DNA of 64,000 nucleotides from Streptomyces sp. NBRC 109706 (GCF_000974485.1 NZ_BBOM01000012.1:186001-250000); one strand, 5' to 3'; shown: positions 1-8,995, numbered from the stretch's first letter. Made by a program: numbers and translations. The notes: generated from the sequence alone by a model not told the origin.

Positions 1-387
1 ATCTGCGTCGAGGACCTGGCCGCGTCCCGCACCTTCTACACCGAACTGCTGGGCTTCGAGGTCACCTTCGACGCCGACTGGTATGTCAGCCTCCGCCGCC
101 AGGACCCCCGGGCCTGGGAACTGGCCCTGCTCGACCACCAGCACCCCACGCTGCCCGCCGCATACCGCGCACCGGCGCGCGGACTGCTCCTCAACCTGGA
201 GGTGACCGACGTCGACGCCGAATGGCGACGACTGGTGGTCGACGGCGGGCTCACCCCGGAACTCCCACTGCGCGACGAGGAGTTCGGTCAGCGGCACTTC
301 ATCGTGGCCGACCCGGGCGGGGTGTTGATCGATGTGATCACCCCGATCCCGCCGAGCGACGCCTACGCCGCCCAGTTCGCGTCCTGA
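1..387 (+). CDS. VOC (glyoxalase/bleomycin-resistance) family protein, 5' truncated
   Basis: The reading frame is open from base 1 and ends in TGA at 387, so 128 C-terminal residues are present and the true start lies left of the window. The visible part begins with a segment resembling the first beta-alpha unit of VOC proteins (VEDLAASRTFYTELLGFEV) and ends with the usual F.V.DP.G..IDVI strand. VOC proteins are metal-dependent lyases, isomerases, dioxygenases or drug-binding proteins, and the substrate cannot be read from this fragment. It converges with the exonuclease III gene 64 bp downstream. Family assignment is confident; function is not. Confidence 0.8.
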   Translation: MCVEDLAASRTFYTELLGFEVTFDADWYVSLRRQDPRAWELALLDHQHPTLPAAYRAPARGLLLNLEVTDVDAEWRRLVVDGGLTPELPLRDEEFGQRHFIVADPGGVLIDVITPIPPSDAYAAQFAS

Positions 388-431
388 TCCCCCCGGGCCG
401 AACGCCCCGAACGCGCGCGCTCCTCCCCTTC

Positions 432-458
432 GGCTACTGCGGCTACTGCGGCTACTGG
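432..458. repeat. Three tandem copies of a 9-bp unit
   Basis: The unit GGCTACTGC occurs three times in a row, the last copy ending in G, across the convergent gap and the stop codon of the exonuclease III gene. It is probably a replication-slippage product with no evident function. Confidence 0.6.
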
Positions 459-1252
459 TCGAAGACCACCGTCACGGGGGCGTGGTCGCTCCAGCGCTCG
501 GGGTGGCTGGGGGCGCGTTCGACCATCGCCTTGACGGCCCGACCGGCCAACCCCGGTGTCGCCATCTGGTAGTCGATCCGCCAGCCGGTGTCGTTGTCGA
601 AGGCGCGGCCCCGGTAGGACCACCAGCTGTAGGGGCCCTCCTGGTCGGGGTGGAGCGCGCGGACCACATCGGTGTATCCGCCCTCCTCGCCCAGCACACG
701 GGAGAGCCAGGCCCGCTCCTCGGGCAGAAAACCCGAACTCTTCCGGTTGCCCCGCCAGTTCCTGAGGTCCACCTCCTGGTGTGCGATGTTCCAGTCGCCA
801 CAGACCAGGGCCTCGCGACCGCCGGCCGCGGAGGTCGAGCGCAGGGCGACCAGATAGTCGAGAAAGGCCGCCATGAAGCGCTCCTTCTCGTCCTGCCGGG
901 GCGTGCCCACCTCACCGGACGGCAGATAGAGGCTGGCCACCGTCACACCGGGCAGATCCACCTCCAGATAGCGGCCGGCGTCGGCGAACTCGGGCTCGCC
1001 GAAGCCGATCCGCACCGCCTCCGGCTCGCGGCGGCTCAACACCGCGACGCCGGCCCGGCCACGGGCGGCGGCCGGCGCGTAGCAGGCGTGCCACCCGACG
1101 GGACGGCTGACCTCGGCCGCCAGCTGGGCCTCCTCCGCACGCACCTCCTGGAGACAGACCACATCGGCGGAGCAGCTGGCCAGCCACTCCAGATAGCCCT
1201 TCTTGACGGCGGCCCGAAGTCCGTTGACATTGACGGTCGTCACGGTGAGCAC
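452..1252 (-). CDS. xth: Exodeoxyribonuclease III (AP endonuclease)
   Basis: Encodes 266 residues of an endonuclease/exonuclease/phosphatase-fold repair enzyme that cuts at abasic sites and removes 3' nucleotides. The family signatures appear in order: TVNVNGLRAA near the N-terminus, the metal-binding glutamate in CLQEVRAEE, GDWNIAH in the middle, RIDYQ, and the C-terminal WSDHAPV with the catalytic Asp-His pair. The GTG at 1252-1250 is preferred over a longer frame to 1318 because the encoded protein then begins directly at the conserved first strand and a GAGAG motif lies just upstream. The length is normal for Xth. It is probably a single-gene unit. Confidence 0.93.
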   Translation of the reverse strand: MLTVTTVNVNGLRAAVKKGYLEWLASCSADVVCLQEVRAEEAQLAAEVSRPVGWHACYAPAAARGRAGVAVLSRREPEAVRIGFGEPEFADAGRYLEVDLPGVTVASLYLPSGEVGTPRQDEKERFMAAFLDYLVALRSTSAAGGREALVCGDWNIAHQEVDLRNWRGNRKSSGFLPEERAWLSRVLGEEGGYTDVVRALHPDQEGPYSWWSYRGRAFDNDTGWRIDYQMATPGLAGRAVKAMVERAPSHPERWSDHAPVTVVFDQ

Positions 1253-1373
1253 GGATCTCTCACTTTCTGTGCCCGAGTTTCGCTCCCGGGCAACACCCAG
1301 GACGAGGCACCGTAACAAACGTCGCGCCCGCCGACGAAGGACGATCTTCGCTGGTCGCGACCGCCGCCGACGG

Positions 1374-1401
1374 CGCCGTGCCGCGTGGGTGCGGCGCGGC
1401 G
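1374..1401 (-). terminator. Possible hairpin terminator downstream of the HNH nuclease gene
   Basis: An 11-bp GC-rich inverted repeat with one G-T wobble and a 6-nt loop lies just after the stop codon of the leftward HNH gene and before the exonuclease III start. There is no T-tract, as is usual in Streptomyces. Because the region is generally GC-rich, chance pairing is possible. Confidence 0.4.
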
Positions 1402-1423
1402 GGGGCGCGGCGGGGCGGCCGAC

Positions 1424-2107
1424 TCAGTCGCAGGTGTCCAGCAGCTGACCGAGCACCTCCCGCTCGGGAGCGGTGACGGTGAGTTCGTAGTGATGCTTGA
1501 CCTGGGTCCAGGCCCGGCCGTAGACGCAGTGGAACTCCTCGGCGTCCGGCAGCCAGGTGTCCGGGGCCTGGTCGCCCTTGGCGCGGTTGCTGCGGGCGGT
1601 GACCGCGAGCAGCTGCGGCCGGGTGAGGTCGTTGGCGAACACCTCGCGTTCCTCGTCGGTCCAGACATCGGCGCCGGAGCGCCAGGCGTTGGCCAGCGGA
1701 ACCATATGGTCGATATCCACCTCACTCGCCTCGCCGACCGTCACATTGTCATAGGCGCTCAGCCAACTGCCCGCCGTCGGCTGGCAGTCGTCGTCGACCT
1801 CGACCCCCTCGCCGTCCCGGCGAAGCACCTGCTGCCGGACGGTGCAGCCGTCGGCGCTCGTCCAGTGCCGGAACCGGTCGCGGGAGTATCCCTCCATCGA
1901 CGCCGGCTCCGCCTCGACAAGCGCGGCCAGTTGGTCGCGTGCCGCGGCCGCGTCGGGCAGGCCCGGCAGTTCCAGGGGGGCCGCGGGGGGAGGCAGCTGC
2001 GCGTCGTCGCGTGGCTCCGGATCCGAGGCGGTCTCGCAGCCGGCGATGAGCGCCAGCGGGCCCAATGCCGCGACCGCCATCGTGGTCAACCAACTTCGCC
2101 GTGCCAT
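1424..2107 (-). CDS. Secreted HNH-family nuclease lipoprotein
   Basis: Encodes 227 residues. The N-terminus has a basic start (MARRSW), a hydrophobic stretch and a lipobox ending LIAGC around residues 18-22, so a surface lipoprotein is predicted. The C-terminal half carries the DIDHMVPL motif followed by a conserved AWRSGA segment and a later NRAKGDQ, characteristic of the DUF1524/HNH-type nuclease group common as secreted proteins in actinomycetes; the histidine of DHMVPL would be catalytic. A start at 2107 is chosen because GGGAGG lies 8 nt upstream and the signal peptide begins there. Probably an extracellular DNase; substrate not shown by the sequence. Confidence 0.8.
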   Translation of the reverse strand: MARRSWLTTMAVAALGPLALIAGCETASDPEPRDDAQLPPPAAPLELPGLPDAAAARDQLAALVEAEPASMEGYSRDRFRHWTSADGCTVRQQVLRRDGEGVEVDDDCQPTAGSWLSAYDNVTVGEASEVDIDHMVPLANAWRSGADVWTDEEREVFANDLTRPQLLAVTARSNRAKGDQAPDTWLPDAEEFHCVYGRAWTQVKHHYELTVTAPEREVLGQLLDTCD

Positions 2108-2200
2108 GCCCCATGCCTCCCAGCCGTCGCCCACGCGGAGCCTTCCCCATTGGGCGCACCGTATCTCCCACGGGGGAACGCCGTTGCGGGCAACCGGTGT

Positions 2201-3565
2201 TCAAACCGGCTCGCGGTCGGACGCCGGGGCGCGCCGGCCCCGGGCGAGCGCCCTCCGGGCCGGCGTGGGCGTCCCGCCGGAAGCGCCGGGCCGCGCCGCG
2301 CCGCCGCCGGAGAGACGGAGGTAGCCGAGCGCGGCACCGGCCACCAGCAGCGGCCAGAACAGGTAGTACCCCGTCATCAACAGCAGCGCCACCACGGCCA
2401 CCAGCGACACCAGGGCGGACCACCAACCGGCGCCACCGGACGGCAACAGCCTGAGCGCGGCGGCGACGCCCACGGCATAGACCGTCACAAACATGCCGGT
2501 GGTCATCAGCACCAGAGGCTTGGGCCCCACATCGGCCCACAGGACCCCGCCCAGGCACAGCAGGGTCAGCGTGGCGACCAGGGCGAGGCTGCGGCGCGGC
2601 ACCTCCCCGGCGGCGACGCCCCGCCCCAGGGGCGCCGGGAGCGCGCCGTCCCTGGCCAGGGCCGCGCCCAGATTGGCCGAGCTGGCCAAGTAGGTGTTGA
2701 TCACGCCGAAGGTGAGCAGCAGGGCCACCACCGCCGCCAGGGTCATGGCGGAGCCGCCCAGACCGTGCTCCATCAGCTCCCCCAACGGGGCCTGGGAGGT
2801 GGCCGCTTCGGGGCCGAGCACGGTGATCACCGCGAAGGCCAGGGAGAGATAGAGCAGGCCGACCAGCACCACCGCGGCGGCGGTCGCGCGCGGCAGATCC
2901 CGAGCCGGCCGCCGGAACTCCCCGGCCAGGTGGGTGACCGCCTCCCAGCCGGCGAAGCTCCACACCAGCAGGGTGGCGGCGGAGCCGACGGCCGCCCAGC
3001 CGTTGGGCGCGAAGGGGGTGAGATGGTCCAGCCGGGCCTCGGGCAGCGAGAGCAGCACCGAGCCGAGCAGCAGGGCGATCAGCAGGCCCGCCAACACCAG
3101 CTGGATCCGCCCGGTGAGCCGCAGGCCCACGGTGTTGGCCGCGATCACGGCGACCATCAGGCCCGCCGCCGCGCCCGCCGTCCCCGCGCGCCCGGCGCCC
3201 AGCGCCGCCGAGACATAGTCCCCGAAGAACAGCGCCGCCGCCGTCGCCCCCGGGGGCACCGCGAAGTAGAAGCACCAGCCGACCACGGCCGCCGCGCGGT
3301 CGCCGAAGGCCACCCTGGCGTAGGTGGACACGCCACCGGCGTCCGGGTAGCGGGCGCCGAGCGCGGCGAAGGCACCGGCCAGGGGCGCGGAGAGCAGCAC
3401 CAGCGCCAGCCAGGCCAGCAGCGAGGCGGGACCGGCGGCGTCGGCGGCCAGCGCCGGCAGCGCGATCACCCCCGTCCCCACCACGGCGCCCACACACATC
3501 CCCGTGCCCTGGGCCAGGCCCAACCGGCCTGTCGGCGCTCGCACTTCGCTCTGTTCCACTGTCAT
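2201..3565 (-). CDS. APC-superfamily amino acid permease
   Basis: Encodes 454 residues with about twelve hydrophobic segments. The first helix has the family signature GAVVGTGVIALPA (the broken helix that binds the substrate amino group), followed by GARYPDAGGVSTYARVAFG typical of amino acid/polyamine antiporters of the YjeH-like branch. It would exchange or import an amino acid or amine at the cytoplasmic membrane. The C-terminal tail of roughly 45 residues is Arg/Pro-rich and probably cytoplasmic. The start at 3565 is divergent from the GlxA/AraC regulator only 70 bp away, so that regulator may control it. Substrate unknown. Confidence 0.85.
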   Translation of the reverse strand: MTVEQSEVRAPTGRLGLAQGTGMCVGAVVGTGVIALPALAADAAGPASLLAWLALVLLSAPLAGAFAALGARYPDAGGVSTYARVAFGDRAAAVVGWCFYFAVPPGATAAALFFGDYVSAALGAGRAGTAGAAAGLMVAVIAANTVGLRLTGRIQLVLAGLLIALLLGSVLLSLPEARLDHLTPFAPNGWAAVGSAATLLVWSFAGWEAVTHLAGEFRRPARDLPRATAAAVVLVGLLYLSLAFAVITVLGPEAATSQAPLGELMEHGLGGSAMTLAAVVALLLTFGVINTYLASSANLGAALARDGALPAPLGRGVAAGEVPRRSLALVATLTLLCLGGVLWADVGPKPLVLMTTGMFVTVYAVGVAAALRLLPSGGAGWWSALVSLVAVVALLLMTGYYLFWPLLVAGAALGYLRLSGGGAARPGASGGTPTPARRALARGRRAPASDREPV

Positions 3566-3600
3566 GGGGACAGCCTTCTGCGGCGCCGCCGACCCGACCA

Positions 3601-3629
3601 GTGGCAGAAACGGCGCGCTGCGCTAAATT
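3601..3629 (+). promoter_or_regulatory. Predicted leaderless promoter of the GlxA/AraC regulator
   Basis: GTGGCA (3601-3606, four of six matches to the -35 consensus) is followed after exactly 17 bp by TAAATT (3624-3629). The ATG start lies 6 nt after the -10 element, where transcription should begin, and no ribosome binding site is visible. This fits a leaderless mRNA, a common actinobacterial arrangement. Confidence 0.5.
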
Positions 3630-3635
3630 CCTGCC

Positions 3636-4697
3636 ATGGCCGACTCCCCCTCGCCCACGCCCGCCACCCGCGCTCCCGACCGCCGGCGCCGCGCCCGGCG
3701 GCATGTGGTGGCGTTGGCCGTGACGGACGGCACCCCGGACTTCGAACTCGCCGTCCCCTGCGAGGTGTTCGGCCTGGATCGCAGCGATCTGGCGGACCCG
3801 TGGTACGAGCTGCGGCTCTGCGCCGGGGAGCCGGGCGAGCTGCGCACCGCCAACGGGCTGATCGTGCCCACCTCCCACGGCCTGGAGAGCCTGTCCGAGG
3901 CCGACACCGTGATGGTCTCCGCCTGCTCCAGAAGCCGTCAGCTCCAACCGCCGGCGGGGCTGGTGGCGGCCGTGCGCGAGGCGCACCGGCTCGGCCGCCG
4001 GGTGGTCTCCCTCTGCGCCGGCGCCTACGTGCTGGCGGCCGCCGGCCTGCTGGACGGCCGCAGGGCCACCACGCACTGGATGAACGCCGCTGACTTCGCC
4101 CACCGTTATCCCGCCGTGGACTTCGACCCGGCGCCGCTCTATATCGACGAGGGCTCCGTCCTGACCTCGGCGGGCACCGGATCCGTCATCGATCTCTGTC
4201 TGCATCTCGTGCGCGGCGACCTGGGCTCGGCGGTGGCCAACGAGGTGGCCCGCCGGATGGTGGTGCCGCCGCACCGGGAGGGCGGGCAGACCCAGTACGC
4301 CATGCCTCGGGTACGGATGCGGGCCGGCGCCGGCGGCGGGCTCGCCCCGGTGCTCGACTGGGCGAGACAGCGCCTCGACCAGCCGCTCACCGTGTCCGAG
4401 CTGGCCCGGGTCGCCGGCCTGAGCGAGCGCACCTTCGCCCGCCGCTTCCGGGACACGATGGGCACCACTCCGCTGCGCTGGCTGTCGCAGGAACGCATAC
4501 GCGTGGCACAGGAGTTGTTGGAGACGACGGATGCGCCGGTGGAGGCCATCGCCCACCGGGCGGGCTTCGGAACCGCGCCCAATCTCCGGCATCACTTCCG
4601 GCGCGCCACCACCGTCTCCCCGGCCACCTACCGGCATGTCTTCCGACACCGCGCGGCCCGGCCGTCGGCACCAACGGGACCGACCCCCCATGACTGA
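3636..4697 (+). CDS. GlxA-type transcriptional regulator (DJ-1/PfpI domain plus AraC HTH)
   Basis: Encodes 353 residues. Residues about 20-190 form a DJ-1/PfpI-like domain with the nucleophile-elbow sequence SLCAGAYVLA and the following GLLDGRRATTHW block typical of GlxA family regulators. Residues about 235-340 are an AraC/XylS DNA-binding domain with two helix-turn-helix units (LTVSELARVAGLSERTFAR and the later APVEAIAHRAGFG). Such proteins usually sense a nitrogenous or aldehyde metabolite. It is divergent from the APC permease, a likely target. The ATG at 3636 is supported by the fitted promoter immediately upstream. Confidence 0.88.
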   Translation: MADSPSPTPATRAPDRRRRARRHVVALAVTDGTPDFELAVPCEVFGLDRSDLADPWYELRLCAGEPGELRTANGLIVPTSHGLESLSEADTVMVSACSRSRQLQPPAGLVAAVREAHRLGRRVVSLCAGAYVLAAAGLLDGRRATTHWMNAADFAHRYPAVDFDPAPLYIDEGSVLTSAGTGSVIDLCLHLVRGDLGSAVANEVARRMVVPPHREGGQTQYAMPRVRMRAGAGGGLAPVLDWARQRLDQPLTVSELARVAGLSERTFARRFRDTMGTTPLRWLSQERIRVAQELLETTDAPVEAIAHRAGFGTAPNLRHHFRRATTVSPATYRHVFRHRAARPSAPTGPTPHD

Positions 4698-4854
4698 CTC
4701 CTCTCGGTAGGCCATTTATTAACGCTCCGTAGTCAACCATGGCCCACTGACAATCTCCGTGCCCCCGGGCGGACCAGCGGCTCAGCTGAACGGGCCACCC
4801 GGCTGGCGGCCCCCGACGCCCGCGGGGACGCTGAGGCTCGGGAGGAGGTGTGCC

Positions 4855-6897
4855 GTGGCGCGCAGCGCGGACCAGCTCGCGGTGGTGGCGCTCGACACCG
4901 CCCCCGCCAGGGACCCGAAAGTGGTCGGGGGAAAGGCCGCGCACCTGTCCCGGGCGCACGCGTCCGGCCTGCCGGTGTTGCCCGGTTTCGTGCTGGTCGC
5001 CCCCGAGTTGGCGCCCGCCGGCGCGCCACGGGGCGCGGACCAGATCCAACGCGCCTGCGCGGAGTTGGACGCGCCGGCGCTCGTGGTGCGTTCGTCGGCC
5101 GTGGGCGAGGACTCCGAAGGCTCCTCCATGGCCGGCCGGTTCACCTCCGTGCTGAATGTGCGCGGCTGGCCGGCGTTCCAGGACGCGGTCCGCCGCGTGC
5201 TCGGTTCGGCCGCCGACGGCCCGGGGGGACCGGGGGACCCCGGAGGATCCGCCATGGCCGTCCTGGTGCAGCCCATGCTGACGGCCTCGGTCGGCGGGGT
5301 GCTGTTCGGTGCGGACCCGGTGGCCGGACGGGCGGACCGCATCGTGGTCAGCGCCGTGGCCGGCGGCCCCGAACGCCTGGTCGACGGCTCCCGTCAGGAC
5401 GTGCGCTACCAACTCACCCGGTGCGGCCGGCTGGTCGGAAGGGAACCGGCGAAGGCGCCCGAGGCCCGGCTGCTCGACCGGCGCCGGCTGCGTCGCCTGG
5501 CCCGCCTCGCCCGTCGTGCCGAGCGGGTGGCGAACGCGCCCCAGGATCTGGAGTTCGGCTTCGATTCGACAGGCCGGCTGTGGCTCTTCCAGACACGTCC
5601 GATCACCGCGATGGCCGTCGCCCCGGCACGAGGGGCACGACTACTCGGCCCCGGTCCCGTGGCCGAGACCTTTCCCACGGTGCTGCAACCCCTGGAGGAG
5701 GACCTGTGGGTGGTGCCGATGGCCCATGGGCTGGCCCTGGCACTGGACATCGCGGGCACCGTGCCGCGCCGCGTGCTGCGTGACTGCCCCGCCGTGCTCA
5801 CCGTCGGCGGCCGTGCCGTCGCCGATCTTCGGCTGCTGGGCACGGTGGGACCACCGCATCCCAGGCTCCAGTTCCTGAACCCGGCGCCGGGCGCCCGGCG
5901 GGCCGCCGCCGCCTGGCGCACCGGACGGCTGCGCACGGCGCTGCCACTGCTCGCGCTCGATCTGATGGCGGACGTGGACCGCGAGTTGGCCGGGCTCCCC
6001 GAGCCCTCGGAACTCCTCACCGGCCAGTTGATCAACGCACTGTGCTGGGGGCGCAGCGCACTGGTCGCGTTGCACGCCCAGGAGTCCCTTGCCGGCGCGC
6101 TGCTCCCCGAGGGAAAGGGTCCGACGGCCACCGGTGAGGCGCTGGCGCTCCTCTCCGAACGCCGGGCGCGCGAGGCTCGTCAACCGCCGGACGACGCCCA
6201 CCTGATCGCCGAGCACCCGGTGCTGCTGGCACTGCTGCCGCCCTCGCTGACGCCCGGCGCCCGACTGCCCGAGGTCGCACGGCTGACGGCGGCTCCCCGG
6301 GGTGTCGCGGCGTTGCCACCCCGGGAGGGCCTGCGGCTGCGCTCCCGGTGGGTGCAGGAGATGCAGGCGCGCCTGGTGCGGGAGTGCGCGGCGCGCTGGG
6401 AGGAGGCCGGTCACGGGAACGCGCTGGCGCGCGCCGCCGCGTTGCGCTGGCCCGAGTTGCTCGCCGCGCTCGACGGCGGCGGGCCGCCCGAGGGCGACCC
6501 GGTCGAGCCCCGCCCCTGGATCCCGGCGCTGCCGACGGCCTTTCGACTGTCTCCCCGGGGAGAGCCGGTGCCGGAACGGCTCGGCGCCCCCGACGACGGC
6601 GAGCCGGCCGGGGAGGGGGCGAGTGGCGGCTTCGGCACGGGGGTGGCCTGGGACGGCACGGGAGAACCACCGACGAGAGCCGTGCTGGTGGTGCGCAGCC
6701 TCGACCCGGCGTTCGCCCCGCGACTTCCCGGACTGGCCGGTCTGGTGGCGGAGAGCGGCAGCGCGCTCTCCCATCTGGCCGTGCTCGCCAGGGAGTACCG
6801 GGTGCCCGCAGCGGTGGGCGTTCCCGATGCCGTGGACCGGTTTCCCCCCGGCACCGAACTGTCCGTCGACGGCACCACGGGGACGGTGAGCCGATGA
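4855..6897 (+). CDS. PEP synthase-like / PEP-utilising phosphotransferase
   Basis: Encodes 680 residues. The N-terminal third matches the PPDK/PEP-synthase ATP-binding domain: VGGKAAHLS near residue 25, VVRSSAVGEDSEGSSMAGRF around 80-100, VQPMLT and LFGADPV, and the closing FQTRPIT near residue 250. The C-terminal end is the swivelling phosphohistidine domain, with ESGSALSHLAVLAREYRVPAAVG holding the catalytic histidine, so the enzyme should be active. It is shorter than true PEP synthase and resembles the rifampin-phosphotransferase-like layout, so it may phosphorylate a small molecule rather than pyruvate. GTG at 4855 is chosen for the GGGAGGAGG 5 nt upstream. Its stop overlaps the next start, indicating coupled translation. 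Confidence 0.8.
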   Translation: MARSADQLAVVALDTAPARDPKVVGGKAAHLSRAHASGLPVLPGFVLVAPELAPAGAPRGADQIQRACAELDAPALVVRSSAVGEDSEGSSMAGRFTSVLNVRGWPAFQDAVRRVLGSAADGPGGPGDPGGSAMAVLVQPMLTASVGGVLFGADPVAGRADRIVVSAVAGGPERLVDGSRQDVRYQLTRCGRLVGREPAKAPEARLLDRRRLRRLARLARRAERVANAPQDLEFGFDSTGRLWLFQTRPITAMAVAPARGARLLGPGPVAETFPTVLQPLEEDLWVVPMAHGLALALDIAGTVPRRVLRDCPAVLTVGGRAVADLRLLGTVGPPHPRLQFLNPAPGARRAAAAWRTGRLRTALPLLALDLMADVDRELAGLPEPSELLTGQLINALCWGRSALVALHAQESLAGALLPEGKGPTATGEALALLSERRAREARQPPDDAHLIAEHPVLLALLPPSLTPGARLPEVARLTAAPRGVAALPPREGLRLRSRWVQEMQARLVRECAARWEEAGHGNALARAAALRWPELLAALDGGGPPEGDPVEPRPWIPALPTAFRLSPRGEPVPERLGAPDDGEPAGEGASGGFGTGVAWDGTGEPPTRAVLVVRSLDPAFAPRLPGLAGLVAESGSALSHLAVLAREYRVPAAVGVPDAVDRFPPGTELSVDGTTGTVSR

Positions 6898-7802
6898 AAG
6901 CCCTGCATTACGCCGTTTATCTGCTCGCCGGTCTCGCCGCCGCTGGCGCGGCGCTCTATGTGGTGGTCTATCTCTATCGCTGGGAATGGCAACGCGCCCT
7001 GCTGTGCGGGGTGTTGTTGTTGGTCATCGAGATGTTTCTGGTGGGAACGGTCGTACTGGCCCGGCTGGGACGGCTCGATCGACGGATCACCGCCTCGCAC
7101 GCGCGCGGCGAGGAAGTGCTGCGGCGGCTCGAACAGTCACGCGCCGAGGGGCCGGCCCGTTTCCGCTGGCTGAACGAGAACGACCATGGGGTGATGGTCT
7201 TCGTCCCGGTGTTGATGGCGACGGGAGCCGCCCTCTCGGGACTGGCGCTGTTGGTGCAGAAGGTCGCCGCCGCGAGTGTGCGCCCGGGCGCCGAACGTCG
7301 GCTCGCCGGACGGCTGGCCAGCCTGGCGGCGCCACCGGGCGGGATCCGTGGCAACGGGCCCCGGCCGGCCGAGGAGCCGCCCGTTCCGCCGCCCAGGCCA
7401 CGGCGGAGGGCGCTGGTCGTCGCCGGCGTCCTGGTGGCGGCGCTGGCCACGACACTGCTGGTCAAGGCGATCTCCGATGCCACTCAGACGCGCAGTGCCG
7501 ATGTCCCGAACGCCGCCGCGACCACGGTGGTCTTCCGGATCGAGGTACGGAACACCGAGGACACCACGACCTACCCCCAGGCCGCGGACGCGCTCTGGGA
7601 GACCTGCCGGCGGGCCATCTCCGCGCCACGGCAGCACGGGGTGCTCGGCCGGCTGGAGGACGACGTCTTCGTCGGCGTCCTGCGCCCCCCGCTGGCGGCG
7701 CACGACATGCGGCGTCTGCACGGCTGTCTCACGGATAGCACCAGCGATCGAACGGTGGCCCACGTGCTCGGTCGCGGGCAGGCCACCCCCGAGGCGAATT
7801 AG
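6894..7802 (+). CDS. Four-helix membrane protein of unknown function
   Basis: Encodes 302 residues, starting at an ATG that overlaps the upstream TGA (ATGA), so it is translated with the PEP-utilising enzyme. Predicted membrane helices lie near residues 4-27, 35-56, 101-122 and 166-188. A cytoplasmic loop separates helices two and three, and a soluble C-terminal domain of about 110 residues with two cysteines (ETCRR and LHGCL) follows the last helix. I do not recognise the family. The tight coupling suggests it anchors or partners the phosphotransferase, or exports its product, but the sequence does not prove this. Confidence 0.75.
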   Translation: MKALHYAVYLLAGLAAAGAALYVVVYLYRWEWQRALLCGVLLLVIEMFLVGTVVLARLGRLDRRITASHARGEEVLRRLEQSRAEGPARFRWLNENDHGVMVFVPVLMATGAALSGLALLVQKVAAASVRPGAERRLAGRLASLAAPPGGIRGNGPRPAEEPPVPPPRPRRRALVVAGVLVAALATTLLVKAISDATQTRSADVPNAAATTVVFRIEVRNTEDTTTYPQAADALWETCRRAISAPRQHGVLGRLEDDVFVGVLRPPLAAHDMRRLHGCLTDSTSDRTVAHVLGRGQATPEAN

Positions 7803-8113
7803 CCATTCGCTCTCCGGAACCTTCGATCGGAATTATTCGAGATTCCGCCGAGGACCCGCCACCGCATCGCAGGAATCCGGCTGGCGGTGTGGAAGCCCGG
7901 CCGAATGATCGAATACCGCTGGCCACGAATCCGATCAAGCGCTGACCTCGGGCACTGGACAGAACGCGGTATTCCGTGGTGGGGTGCCGGGCTAACGGCC
8001 TTCGGATATGCGGTCGCACCTCGCGGGCGTTCCCGCATTCCGTCGCCGGCACCTCTTTCTCTTCCCTCGTCACAGCCTTTCCGCTGTCTCTCGACATATC
8101 CGGTGGTGATCTC
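7803..8113. other. Intergenic region, 311 bp, no gene seen
   Basis: This stretch is visibly less GC-rich than its surroundings and has no codon-biased reading frame on either strand. It presumably contains the promoter of the phosphatase-like gene, but I could not fit a convincing -35/-10 pair. A short inverted repeat (CGCGGGCGTTCCCGC) occurs at about 8022-8036. Confidence 0.6.
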
Positions 8114-8824
8114 GTGTCGGCTCCCCCCGAGGTGCTGCCCGCGCCCGTCCAGCCGAGCGCGGGCGCCAGGCGCCCCTGGTCGCGCCGGATCCTGCGCGTG
8201 CTCGGACTGATCGCGATCAGCTATCTCGGCCTCTGGCTGGTCTCGGTGCTGGGGATGCTCGGCGCGCACGCCTGGGCCGGGCAGCATCAGCCCAGGGGAG
8301 AACGGGTGACCGGGATCGACAACTTCCTGGCCGTGGACGACCGACTCTGGCGAGGATCGGCGCCGGGCGAGGGCGGCTATGAGCAGCTGGCCGAACAGGG
8401 CGTGCACACCGTGGTGGACCTGCGCGCCGAGGACCTTTCCGAGGAGGAACTGGCCCGCCCCGAGGCCGTCGGGCTCGATGTCGAACGCATGCCGATCCGG
8501 GACGGCCAGACCCCGACGGACGAGCAGGTGGCCCGCTTTCTGAGCATCGTGGACACGGCACCCGGCCCGGTCTATGTGCACTGTGGGGCAGGCGTGGGCC
8601 GCACCGGCTCGCTGACCTCGGCCTATCTGGTGCACACCGGGCAGGCGTCCTCCCAGGAGGCCGCCGTGCGCACCCTCGCCGTGGGCCCACCCTCGATCGA
8701 GCAGGTGTACTACATCCTGACCTCGGGCGACCTGCGGGCCGACCAACCGCCGGCGGCCGTGGAAGCGGTCAGCCGCCTGTTGGACGCCCCGCGCCGGATC
8801 AACGCATCGCTCTCCCTCTTCTGA
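8114..8824 (+). CDS. Membrane-anchored dual-specificity/tyrosine phosphatase-like protein
   Basis: Encodes 236 residues. A single hydrophobic segment near residues 35-55 (after an Arg-rich stretch) suggests an N-terminal membrane anchor with the catalytic domain outside. The domain contains VVDLRAED, a typical early DSP strand, and the complete P-loop HCGAGVGRTGS (CX5R) around residue 157, so cysteine and arginine are both present. An aspartate-rich loop before it (RDGQTPTDEQ) could supply the general acid. It resembles the fused DSP/PTP family that acts on phosphotyrosine, phosphoinositide or other phosphates; the substrate is unknown. GTG at 8114 is the most plausible start, though the frame stays open further upstream. 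Confidence 0.8.
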   Translation: MSAPPEVLPAPVQPSAGARRPWSRRILRVLGLIAISYLGLWLVSVLGMLGAHAWAGQHQPRGERVTGIDNFLAVDDRLWRGSAPGEGGYEQLAEQGVHTVVDLRAEDLSEEELARPEAVGLDVERMPIRDGQTPTDEQVARFLSIVDTAPGPVYVHCGAGVGRTGSLTSAYLVHTGQASSQEAAVRTLAVGPPSIEQVYYILTSGDLRADQPPAAVEAVSRLLDAPRRINASLSLF

Positions 8825-8977
8825 GGTCTTGTCCTCCTCTACGACGTTCTGCTCCTCTGCGGCCTGCTGCCCTTCCGCGGCCTTCTGCTCGGACGTCGCC
8901 TCCGCCGCGTCCTCCCAGGCCGGCACCGTCAGAACCCGCACCCAGAACACCCCCTCCATGACTCTCAGTGACGAGAA

Positions 8978-8995
8978 TGTCAGACCCCTCTGACA
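8978..8995. promoter_or_regulatory. Perfect 18-bp palindrome, probable operator
   Basis: TGTCAGA-CCCC-TCTGACA is a perfect 7-bp inverted repeat with a 4-bp centre, located 12-29 bp before the preferred start of the NTF2-like gene. Its size fits a dimeric TetR/GntR/MarR-type repressor site. It also argues that the upstream in-frame GTG/ATG codons at 8968 and 8977 are not the real start. Confidence 0.5.

Noticed and set aside
1385..4093. 902-residue plus-strand open frame
   Set aside because: Shadow of the HNH nuclease, APC permease and GlxA/AraC genes; composition is low-complexity Arg/Gly/Gln with no motif.
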